Below, one piece after another: positions 1 through 6,542 of a stretch of 16,120 bases of DNA. The stretch covers positions 1 through 16,120 of the forward strand of contig JBBIKU010000040.1 in assembly GCA_037445245.1 (NCBI GenBank), in the 5' to 3' direction. The notes beneath the pieces are model-generated. The model was not told where the DNA came from. It searched no databases and saw only the letters and a program-made list of their open reading frames with translations. Position 1 is the stretch's first letter. Each line of letters starts with the position of its first letter. This DNA comes from JBBIKU01 sp037445245 (GTDB taxonomy: Bacteria > Chloroflexota > Anaerolineae > Anaerolineales > Anaerolineaceae). A program made the translations under genes and the position numbers.

Positions 1-195
1 CAGCTCTATGGGCGCACCACTGCCCTGACCGCCTAGCCCTGTCGAGAAGCCAATCTACCCCGTTGCGCCTGAAAAGCCAGCCGGTAGCAGCTTAAGGTGA
101 AAGCGGCAACGACGACGCCGGTTGCAGCATTTAAAGAGCTGCCTGCTTTGCTGATAGCAGTTCAACTCCGTTAATAATGAAGCGTTGCCTCCCTC
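1..195. other. Left edge, no supportable gene
   Basis: I see no convincing gene here. A plus-strand frame entering from the left edge stays open only to a TAG at 34-36 (11 residues ending TALTA). It could be the C-terminus of an upstream protein but is too short to judge. Positions 124-142 contain a 5-bp dyad (GCAGC/GCTGC, 9-base loop), and 149-159 a 4-bp one (TGCT/AGCA). They lie just beyond the end of the minus-strand epimerase gene. Neither is followed by a T-run, so they are weak terminator candidates at best. Confidence 0.3.
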
Positions 196-1191
196 TTACA
201 GCCCGTTGCGCCCCTGAAACCAGGCATAAGCCTCCGCAATGGCGTCTTCCGCCGCCAGCGTGGAGACCCACCCCAGTTCATTCTGCGCCTTATCGGTTTG
301 ATAAAAGAAGCGATGTCCGCTCAGCTTGAGCGACATGCTCCCCACCGCCTGGGTGAGCATTTTTGGGGCAAACTGCGCCAGAGGTGCCAGCGTATGCGCC
401 AGTTTCGTCGGCATCACCAGCAGCGGTTTTGAAACGCCAATCACCTTCATGATTTTTCGCGCCAGTTCAACAAAAGTGAGGTTTTCGCCAGCCAGAATGT
501 AGCGCTCACCCCTTCTGCCGCGCGCCAGCGCCAGCAAATGACCTTTGACTACATCGGCGATGTGAACCACATTCATTCCCCCTTCAATCATGATCCAAAT
601 CCGCTGGCGGGGAATCCGCGCTACCAGCGATCGATCCCGACGGTTGATATCGCCCGCCCCCAACACCATGGCAGGGTTGACAAGCACCACGTCCAACCCC
701 TGTGCCACTGCTCGCTGCGCCTCCAGCTCTGCCCGATATTTGGCGTATCCATATAACCAGTATTGCGGGGGGCAGTTCCAGGTGTGACTTTCATCTATCG
801 GCAGCGGCGCGCCGCCGCCCAGCCAGGGCAACTCTGGGATCCCCAACGCTGCCACCGAGCTGGTGTGCACCACTCGTTGCACGCCAGCATCGAGCGCTGC
901 TTTGAAAACCGCTCGGGTTCCTTGCACGGTAATTCTTTGATAGGTAACAACATCAGCAGTGCTGCCCATCAAAGCCGCCGTGTGAAATACGGCGGCAACC
1001 CCGTTCATGGCAGCCGCCAGCGATTCTGGCTGCGTCAGATCGCCGCTAAAATATTCCACCGGCAGCCCCTCCAGCAATTGCAATGAACTGCCGGCACGGT
1101 GAAAAGCTCGCACGGCGTACCCCGCTTCGATCAACGCCCGACACAGCCTGCCGCCGATAAATCCGGTCGAACCGGTAACCAGCACCTTCAT
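196..1191 (-). CDS. NAD(P)-dependent epimerase/dehydratase (extended SDR family)
   Basis: This 331-residue protein is an extended short-chain dehydrogenase of the dihydroflavonol-4-reductase / 3-beta-HSD / HpnA-like type. It should bind NAD(P) and oxidise, reduce or epimerise a small alcohol or sugar-nucleotide substrate in the cytoplasm. The Rossmann motif TGSTGFIGG is at residues 6-14, an SSV segment at 111-113 supplies the active-site Ser, and the YxxxK pair is Y147/K151. The downstream NVVHIADVV segment (207-215) is typical of the family. I chose the ATG at 1191 because the nucleotide-binding fold begins at once with MKVLVTG, and because this ATG overlaps the TGA of the upstream thiolase (ATGA, 1188-1191), a sign of translational coupling. 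A longer frame upstream would add eight unhelpful residues. The substrate cannot be read from sequence. Confidence 0.88.
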   Translation of the reverse strand: MKVLVTGSTGFIGGRLCRALIEAGYAVRAFHRAGSSLQLLEGLPVEYFSGDLTQPESLAAAMNGVAAVFHTAALMGSTADVVTYQRITVQGTRAVFKAALDAGVQRVVHTSSVAALGIPELPWLGGGAPLPIDESHTWNCPPQYWLYGYAKYRAELEAQRAVAQGLDVVLVNPAMVLGAGDINRRDRSLVARIPRQRIWIMIEGGMNVVHIADVVKGHLLALARGRRGERYILAGENLTFVELARKIMKVIGVSKPLLVMPTKLAHTLAPLAQFAPKMLTQAVGSMSLKLSGHRFFYQTDKAQNELGWVSTLAAEDAIAEAYAWFQGRNGL

Positions 1192-2432
1192 GACCCGCCG
1201 TGTTCGTCGAACCACACGTGCCCACTACGTAGGTACTCGACCAGCGTTGCTTCGCCCTGACCCACCCCCACACATAGAGTCGCCAGACCGTAAAAGGGGT
1301 GGCGAGAAGCGGTGGCACGCCGGCGCATTTCATGCACCAGCGTGGTCAGGATGCGTGCCCCGGAACACCCCAGCGGATGACCGAGCGCGATGGCTCCGCC
1401 GTTGACGTTGGTCAACTCGTGCGGCAGGTTCAGCTCGCCCATCACCGCCAGCGCCTGAACGGCAAAGGCTTCGTTCAATTCGATCAGGCTCAAATCTTCG
1501 ATACGCAAACCGGCACGTTCGAGTGCCTTGCGGGTCGCACCCACCGGTCCAATACCCATGATGCGCGGCGGCACACCGACGCTCGCCGAAGCGAGGATGC
1601 GCGCCATCGGTTTCAAACCCAGCTTTCGGGCAATATCGGCGTTTGCCAGCAACGCCACCGCTGCCCCGTCATTCATACCCGAAGCGTTGCCCGCCGTGAC
1701 CGTGCCATTCGGGCGAAATGCCGGTTTGAGCCGCGCCAGAGCTTCGAGGGTGGTATCACGGCGAGGTCTTTCATCGGTGGTAACTACCACCGCCTCGCCC
1801 TTGCGTTGCGGAATCTCAACCGGTGCAATCTCAGCCGCAAACCTGCCAGCATCGATCGCCGCCACAGCCCGAGCGTGACTCTCGACGGCAAATGCATCCT
1901 GCTCAAGGCGGGTGATGCCGTAAAGATCAGCCAGGTTCTCTGCGGTTTCCCCCATCGGATCACAGCCATACTGCACCTGCAAGCGCGGGTTGGGATAACG
2001 CCATCCCAAGGTAGTGTCCCAGGCAGTCAAATTGCCGAAGGGGTACGCCTGTTCGGGTTTGGGCAAAGAATACGGCGCCCGCGACATGCTCTCCACGCCG
2101 CCGGCAATGATCACATCAGCGGCGCCGGCGCGGATGGTATGAGCCGCCAAATTGACCGCCGTCAAACCCGAAGCGCACAGGCGGTTTACCGTGACACCGC
2201 CAACCTCCACCGGCAACCCCGCCAGCAAAGCCGCCATGCGGGCAATGTTGCGATTATCTTCTCCAGCTTGGTTGGCGCAACCCAGATAGACCTCATCAAT
2301 CCAGGAAGGTTCTACACCAGTGCGCTTCAAAAGCGCCTGGATCACCCCCGCTGCCAGATCATCCGGGCGGACTCCCGCCAGCGTCCCGCCCAGGGCGCCA
2401 ATCGGCACCGCATCCAAGATCACAACATCCAT
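1188..2432 (-). CDS. Acetyl-CoA acyltransferase, 3-oxoadipyl-CoA thiolase-like
   Basis: This 414-residue thiolase should cleave a 3-oxoacyl-CoA with CoA to give acetyl-CoA and a shortened acyl-CoA. The nucleophile is Cys86 in NRLCASG, with NEAF, His352 in ALGHPLGCSG and Cys387 in CVGVGQG completing the active site. The segment GCANQAGEDNRNIARMA (51-67) is a close match to the PcaF/PaaJ 3-oxoadipyl-CoA thiolase subfamily. No other aromatic-degradation gene is visible, so the physiological substrate is open. The usual N-terminal A-x-R-T-P-I-G motif reads AVPIG here, apparently two residues short. The protein also runs about 14 residues past the usual thiolase C-terminus. The start at 2432 follows an excellent ribosome binding site, GGAGGT (complement of 2440-2445). 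A further 20 upstream codons in frame are unlikely to be translated. It overlaps the downstream epimerase by four bases. Confidence 0.92.
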   Translation of the reverse strand: MDVVILDAVPIGALGGTLAGVRPDDLAAGVIQALLKRTGVEPSWIDEVYLGCANQAGEDNRNIARMAALLAGLPVEVGGVTVNRLCASGLTAVNLAAHTIRAGAADVIIAGGVESMSRAPYSLPKPEQAYPFGNLTAWDTTLGWRYPNPRLQVQYGCDPMGETAENLADLYGITRLEQDAFAVESHARAVAAIDAGRFAAEIAPVEIPQRKGEAVVVTTDERPRRDTTLEALARLKPAFRPNGTVTAGNASGMNDGAAVALLANADIARKLGLKPMARILASASVGVPPRIMGIGPVGATRKALERAGLRIEDLSLIELNEAFAVQALAVMGELNLPHELTNVNGGAIALGHPLGCSGARILTTLVHEMRRRATASRHPFYGLATLCVGVGQGEATLVEYLRSGHVWFDEHGGS

Positions 2433-2497
2433 CCTGCACACCTCCACGCGCCGTCCCCAGATTCTGCGCCATAAGCCAAAAACGACTGCCAAAACTC

Positions 2498-2503
2498 ATT
2501 CTA
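2498..2503 (-). promoter_or_regulatory. Possible extended -10 box for the thiolase operon
   Basis: Read on the minus strand, TAGAAT is preceded by TGG, giving an extended -10 (TGnTAGAAT). There is no good -35 at 16-18 bases. Transcription would start near 2491, leaving a leader of about 59 bases with the GGAGGT site close to the ATG at 2432. The support is motif only. Confidence 0.35.
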
Positions 2504-2605
2504 CCACCGTTGGATCATCCCTTCGCCAGAGCCAGGGCGGGCAAACCGATATGCAATCTCCATGCCAACCTTGTAGATGAACCTTACAGTCTCATTACAA
2601 ATCTA

Positions 2606-2634
2606 TTGAATTCAAGCCCCAGGTAATGTACAAT
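2606..2634 (+). promoter_or_regulatory. Sigma-70-type promoter for the 2720 lipoprotein
   Basis: TTGAAT (2606-2611) and TACAAT (2629-2634) are separated by exactly 17 bases, in an AT-rich stretch that stands out from the surrounding GC-rich DNA. Initiation would fall near 2641, leaving a leader of about 79 bases. Confidence 0.55.
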
Positions 2635-2652
2635 GTTACTTACAATATTACT
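2629..2652 (+). repeat. 12-base tandem direct repeat over the -10 region
   Basis: TACAATGTTACT (2629-2640) is followed immediately by TACAATATTACT (2641-2652), with 11 of 12 positions identical. The first copy contains the predicted -10 hexamer and the second begins at the predicted start site. This placement could form a tandem operator or a duplicated -10 element. Confidence 0.6.
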
Positions 2653-2719
2653 ATTTTATTAAAAACCTTGGACCACCCGCGGCAAGGCTAGGAGAGAAAA
2701 GCAAAGGTTTTGTCAAAAG

Positions 2720-3712
2720 ATGCGATTGTGGATGCGCTCCTTTAAAAACACACGGTTCACAATGCTGGCAGCAATTGTGTCAGTGTGTTTTGCCGTGAGC
2801 GCGTGCAGCGATGCTGCGAATGCCACAACATCCGCCGAATTATCACCACAGAGCGCAAAAAAATTCGTTCACGACAGCCCCTATAGCCGGGTGTTGGAAC
2901 GTATGGGCGGCCCGGCAGTTTTCGGGCAGCCGCTGACCGAGGTCATCTTGCTCGATGACGGAACGATGGAACAGGTTTACGAGACGGTCATCGTTACCTC
3001 ACCCGCCGCCAGTTCAGGCAACATCAGCTTTCGCCCGTTGCCCAAGATGCTCGGTATGCCATCCGCACCGCCGGGAAAAAAACTTTACGACCGGCGTCAT
3101 AACATGATCTTTTATCCGGTCAATGACGAGTTGGGATACCACGTGCCCATCTTCTTCGATGAATTCATCTCTTGGCATGGCGGAACAGAACAATCCGGAC
3201 CACCCATTTCAGAAGTGATGCTGCTGGATATCAACGGCGAGAAAATCGCCCGGCAGTGTTTTACCAGCTACTGCCTGGATTATTTCCCCACCGCCCCCGA
3301 GGGGCAGCGCGTCCATCTGGCTCCACTGGGCGTGATGTATCTGAGCAGAAGGGACACGGCTGTCGTCGAATCCAGTCCGGCGAATAATAGCGAGGCTCTC
3401 TCGATTCTGGTGGGCGAAGAAAAATCTCAGCTCCGTTCGAACGAAAGCCAAATCCTTTACGTGCTCATCATCAAGAGTCACAACAAAAAGCCGGTCGCCC
3501 AAGTGATGACCACCCTCGAGGTCAAACTTCCCAACGGTAGCCAGTATAGCTACGCGATCGATCCTACCGGGATTGACGGATGGACACGCTATGTACTGCC
3601 GCCGTTGTCTGACTGCGAGCACGGCATGATGGTGGTGTACTCGGTCTGCCTGCACAATCCGGTTAAAACGGGCGACTGCGCGTCAGGAAGTTATCTGATC
3701 TGGGACAAATAG
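2720..3712 (+). CDS. Secreted lipoprotein with FGQPLTE-type repeats, unknown function
   Basis: This 330-residue protein starts with a basic N-terminus, a hydrophobic core and a lipobox VSAC at 26-29. Cys29 should be lipidated and the protein anchored on the outer face of the membrane. Two related segments follow: one around GGPAVFGQPLTEVILLDDG and one around FISWHGG...GPPISEVMLLDING. This is the G-x-P-[LI]-[TS]-E-V/M module I know from many Chloroflexota lipoproteins of no established role. The C-terminal third (about 225-330) is predicted beta-rich, Ig-like, with Cys residues at C303, C313 and C323 that could form a disulfide. The start is not firmly set: the best purine run, GGAGAG at 2691-2696, is too far away and AAAGG at 2703-2707 is 12 bases off. 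The gene converges with the LysM lipoprotein. I do not recognise a specific function. Confidence 0.8.
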   Translation: MRLWMRSFKNTRFTMLAAIVSVCFAVSACSDAANATTSAELSPQSAKKFVHDSPYSRVLERMGGPAVFGQPLTEVILLDDGTMEQVYETVIVTSPAASSGNISFRPLPKMLGMPSAPPGKKLYDRRHNMIFYPVNDELGYHVPIFFDEFISWHGGTEQSGPPISEVMLLDINGEKIARQCFTSYCLDYFPTAPEGQRVHLAPLGVMYLSRRDTAVVESSPANNSEALSILVGEEKSQLRSNESQILYVLIIKSHNKKPVAQVMTTLEVKLPNGSQYSYAIDPTGIDGWTRYVLPPLSDCEHGMMVVYSVCLHNPVKTGDCASGSYLIWDK

Positions 3713-3717
3713 ATCAG
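3695..3717. terminator. Dyad spanning both convergent stop codons
   Basis: CTGATCT (3695-3701) and AGATCAG (3711-3717) form a perfect 7-bp inverted repeat with a 9-base loop. The dyad contains both the TAG of the plus-strand gene (3710-3712) and the TGA of the minus-strand gene (complement of 3714-3716). It is symmetric, so it could stop or pause transcription from both sides. There is no T-run on either strand, so intrinsic termination is unproven. Confidence 0.4.
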
Positions 3718-4707
3718 GGTCGGGCTTCTGCGATCACTTCCACCCTGTCGATTTTCCCCCCTGCGCTGTAGATGGTCAATTGAAACGACAATGGCTGCCC
3801 GTCAGTGGCGGCGGCGGTGCTCTCCCAGCGCCGAACGCCCACCACCGCCCCTGCTTCATCGAAAACCACCGCCGAAAGCCGCACCTGTGCGGCTTCACCC
3901 TGCTCGACGACCAACACGCCCCGCACTGCGGCGCTCAAACCATCTTGGGCGATTTCTGTGGTGATTTCACCCACCTCGACCGGTAGATAACGCTCGCCGG
4001 TATCGGCAAGAGGCAATGCCGTCAACAACTCAGCAGTGACCTGGTAGGGGGAGGGCAGCGGGGGTGGGAAATACACGGCAAGCGGCAACGATTTGCCGGG
4101 GGGAAGTAAATCCAGCGGAGCAGCCGCCACTTGCGAAATCACATTTTCAGCGTTTTCGTCTGCCAGGCGTACGATGGCGGCAATGGATTCCACCGCCGCA
4201 TCCCGATCGTTGGTCGCCCGCATGAAACACCACGCCCCGCCTTCTTTCGTGGTGTGGCAGGTCACCGGGCTGAGCGACAAAACTACCGGCGTGGGTGAAG
4301 GAATTTGATCCGGCGGAGCTTCGGTACTGTGAGGGATGAGCAGCACCGTCCCCACACTCATCGCATGGACGTTCACATCGGGGTTCAATTCCTGCAGAGC
4401 TTCGAGGCGGACGCGGTAACGATAAGCAATGCCGCCCAAATCCTCTCCGGCTTTGACGGTGTGGGTGCGCAGTGTCGGCGTCGGCGAAGGCAGGGGGGGG
4501 GATTTTATAAAGCTTTTTCAAAACGCTAAANNNNNNNNNNGCGTCCGGCGGGGGTGGGGTAACGGTGGCGATGGGGGTTTGATATAGATTGAACGAAGGG
4601 GTTTGACTGGGCGTCACATTCGTCGCTTCAGGCGAAGGCAAACAGGCGCTCAACATCAGGCTCCCCATACTGATAAAGATCAACCAGGTCAAATACTTGC
4701 GGAGCAT
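3714..4707 (-). CDS. LysM-domain lipoprotein, interrupted by an assembly gap
   Basis: Two frames on the minus strand form one gene broken at the N gap. The N-terminal part (4707 to the gap) has a signal peptide with lipobox LSAC (Cys22), then a Pro/Thr-rich linker. Beyond the gap the frame continues PLPSPTPTL and then a LysM domain (about 4463-4326), from HTVKAGEDLGG to VGTVLLIP. After it come a second linker and a roughly 200-residue beta-rich region ending EVIAEARP. LysM binds glycan chains such as peptidoglycan, so this is probably a surface protein held by both lipid and wall. The two parts are in different frames, and the AT-rich 30 bases next to the gap contain a TGA in the LysM frame. 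The gap length is arbitrary and a run of nine G lies at 4493-4501; losing one G would join the frames. I read this as an assembly fault, not a true pseudogene. The start lacks a Shine-Dalgarno. Confidence 0.78.
4501..4540. other. Scaffold gap (10 N) with suspect AT-rich flank
   Basis: Positions 4531-4540 are N. The 30 bases 4501-4530 are far richer in AT than the coding sequence on both sides and read FSVLKKLYKI in the middle of a Pro/Thr linker. A nine-G homopolymer (4493-4501) ends at this flank. The pattern suggests a poorly resolved contig end. Confidence 0.85.
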
Positions 4708-4713
4708 GTCGGG

Positions 4714-4744
4714 ATTATAACATGCGCATTTCTCACCGCGGCAA
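4714..4744 (-). promoter_or_regulatory. Extended -10 promoter for the LysM lipoprotein, leaderless
   Basis: On the minus strand TATAAT (complement of 4714-4719) is preceded by TGT, an extended -10. A poor -35, TTGCCG (complement of 4739-4744), lies 19 bases upstream. The -10 ends six bases before the ATG at 4707, so the first transcribed base would be at or next to the A of the start codon. No Shine-Dalgarno is present. Confidence 0.6.
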
Positions 4745-4751
4745 ATGTTCC

Positions 4752-4780
4752 TTGCCCTCTCAATCAGCCTGTGCTAAACT
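4752..4780 (+). promoter_or_regulatory. Promoter for the TPR-PBP operon, leaderless
   Basis: TTGCCC (4752-4757) and TAAACT (4775-4780) are 17 bases apart, with TGC before the -10. As on the divergent side, the -10 ends six bases before the ATG (4787), which leaves no room for a ribosome binding site. The two promoters share the 79-base region between the genes. Confidence 0.6.
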
Positions 4781-4786
4781 CGTAAA

Positions 4787-6529
4787 ATGACGATGGAAGA
4801 CACCATGTATCATGAAGCCATGGTGGCAATCCGCCAGGGGGAAAGAGAGCGCGCCCGCGATCTGCTGGTGCGTTTGATCAAGAAAAAACCTGACCAACCG
4901 CAATACTGGTTGTGGATGAGTGCAGTTGTCGACACCGTCAAGGAACGCAATTATTGTCTCAAGGAAGTGCTGCGGCTCGACCCCGAAAACAAAAACGCCT
5001 GCCTGGGTCTGATCATGACCGGGGCGCTCCCGCCCGATCAAAGCCTAGCAATTCCCCTGCGCAAGCAGCGCCGTGACTGGCAGGCACATCTGGGCAGCCT
5101 GGCGGATGGCGGGGCAAAAAAGGCACTATGGATACAATCCGGCGTGTACCTCGCGATTTTGCTCGGGGTGATATTGCTGGTGGTCGGGGGATTAATGCTA
5201 AGCGAGGGGTCACGGGATACCAGAGCAGGCTGGGGGGGATCTCAACCCACCGGCGCGCCCAGCCCCACCCACCATCCTTCACCTTCGCCGGTGGTGCGCA
5301 CGCTCGAAGTAACATTTTCAACTGCCACCCCGCTGTGGATGTTGCTTAACGCCACCTATACCCCTACCCCGCTCTATGTGAACACGCCCCACCCCCGCAG
5401 CGAAGCTTACCGCATGGCGATGCATTCCTATCAGCGCCGCGACTGGGATGGGATGATCAACTTATTGCAGCAAGTTGCCACCCTCGAACCGGATGCGATT
5501 GACCTCTACTTCTACATCGGCGAAGCTTACCGAATGCAGCATAATCTCACCCGCGCCATGCAGTACTATGAACGTGTCCTGGCTATGGATGCCGATTTTG
5601 CACCGGCATATCTGGCACGCTCGCGGGCGTTGCTCGCCAGCTCGCCCGCCAAAGCCAGCCAGGCGCAAGCCGACCTGCAAAAAGCCATCCAACTCGACCC
5701 CCACATCTTCGAAGCTTACCTGGATCTGGCGCAACAGGCACTCGCCAACCAGGATGCGGAAGCTGCTCTGGACTACCTGGAAGTTGTCGCTGAACTTCAA
5801 CCGAATTCTTTTCTATTGTACTATTATCGTGGACAGGCATACTTATGGATGAATGAACTGGATGCGGCACTCGAAAACGCGCTCAAGGCACACAAGATCG
5901 ATCTGACCCATCTGGATGGCTATCGGCTGGTCGCCGAAGTCTATCTGGCGCAGGGAGATTATGTTAACGCCATCCAGTATCTGGATATCTACTGTCGCTA
6001 TAACGAAGACGACCCCGAAGCATTCACCTGGCTGGGCATGGCGTACGCCAGTCTGGGCGAAAGCGAGCCAGCTTTGAAAGCCTTTCAGGCAGCCCTTAGC
6101 ATCAATCGAATCTACGACCAGGCTTATCTACAGCGCGGTTTGCTCTACCTGGAAATGGAATCGCACCACCTGGCTTTGAAAGACCTGCAGGAAGCCGTCC
6201 GCCTCCAACCAAAAACTTTCCGCGGGCGAATGTCACTCGGAAAAGCCTACCTGCAGGTTGAAGCCTACGGCAAAGCCTATCAAGAGTTCAGCACCGCCGA
6301 CGCCTACGATGAGACGGAAACCGAACGCGCCGAAATGATCTACTGGCGCGCCCAATCTCTGGAACATCTCAATCGGGTGGCTGCCGTCCGCGACTGGCGC
6401 GAACTGGTCAACATGCCCGTCACCGTCGTGCCGGAAGAGTGGCGCCAATACGCCCTGGAAAGACTCGCCGCCCTGCTCACCCCCAGCCCCACTGCAACCC
6501 GCCAGCCAACCCGCACCCCCACCCCATAG
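4787..6529 (+). CDS. Membrane-anchored tetratricopeptide-repeat protein
   Basis: This 580-residue protein has three parts. Residues 1-75 are a cytoplasmic TPR-like helical segment (ARDLLVRLIKKKPDQPQYW, then LRLDPENKNA). One membrane helix follows at about 117-137. After a Pro/Ser/Thr linker (about 144-205) comes a long array of TPR units from about 206 to 560, marked by repeated A-x-x-x-[YF]...L-x-P/D-P patterns. The topology should place the main TPR array outside. The tail ends in a short Pro/Thr-rich stretch. TPR arrays are protein-docking scaffolds, so a partner is expected, and the PBP-like gene 13 bases downstream is the obvious candidate (inference from context). The ATG at 4787 sits six bases after the -10 box and has no Shine-Dalgarno. 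In-frame ATGs at 4793 and 4805 are alternatives. Function beyond scaffolding is unknown. Confidence 0.85.
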   Translation: MTMEDTMYHEAMVAIRQGERERARDLLVRLIKKKPDQPQYWLWMSAVVDTVKERNYCLKEVLRLDPENKNACLGLIMTGALPPDQSLAIPLRKQRRDWQAHLGSLADGGAKKALWIQSGVYLAILLGVILLVVGGLMLSEGSRDTRAGWGGSQPTGAPSPTHHPSPSPVVRTLEVTFSTATPLWMLLNATYTPTPLYVNTPHPRSEAYRMAMHSYQRRDWDGMINLLQQVATLEPDAIDLYFYIGEAYRMQHNLTRAMQYYERVLAMDADFAPAYLARSRALLASSPAKASQAQADLQKAIQLDPHIFEAYLDLAQQALANQDAEAALDYLEVVAELQPNSFLLYYYRGQAYLWMNELDAALENALKAHKIDLTHLDGYRLVAEVYLAQGDYVNAIQYLDIYCRYNEDDPEAFTWLGMAYASLGESEPALKAFQAALSINRIYDQAYLQRGLLYLEMESHHLALKDLQEAVRLQPKTFRGRMSLGKAYLQVEAYGKAYQEFSTADAYDETETERAEMIYWRAQSLEHLNRVAAVRDWRELVNMPVTVVPEEWRQYALERLAALLTPSPTATRQPTRTPTP

Positions 6530-6542
6530 CCAAGGATCGTCC

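Larger units (their letters stand above)
2433..2719. other. Divergent intergenic region
   Basis: This region separates the minus-strand thiolase operon from the plus-strand lipoprotein. The thiolase side is GC-rich and carries its Shine-Dalgarno. The lipoprotein side (about 2590-2665) is strikingly AT-rich and holds a promoter-like pair and a 12-base tandem repeat. A 5-bp dyad CCTTG/CAAGG (2666-2670 and 2683-2687) lies in the predicted leader. No small gene is convincing. Confidence 0.6.

Noticed and set aside
1299..2474. 391-codon plus-strand open frame opposite the thiolase
   Set aside because: It is exactly antisense to a thiolase with intact active-site motifs, and its translation is rich in Arg, His, Gln and Ser with no domain. 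It is a shadow of GC-rich coding DNA.
2666..2687. CCTTG/CAAGG dyad as a riboswitch or structured leader
   Set aside because: Only five pairs around a 12-base loop and no conserved RNA motif.
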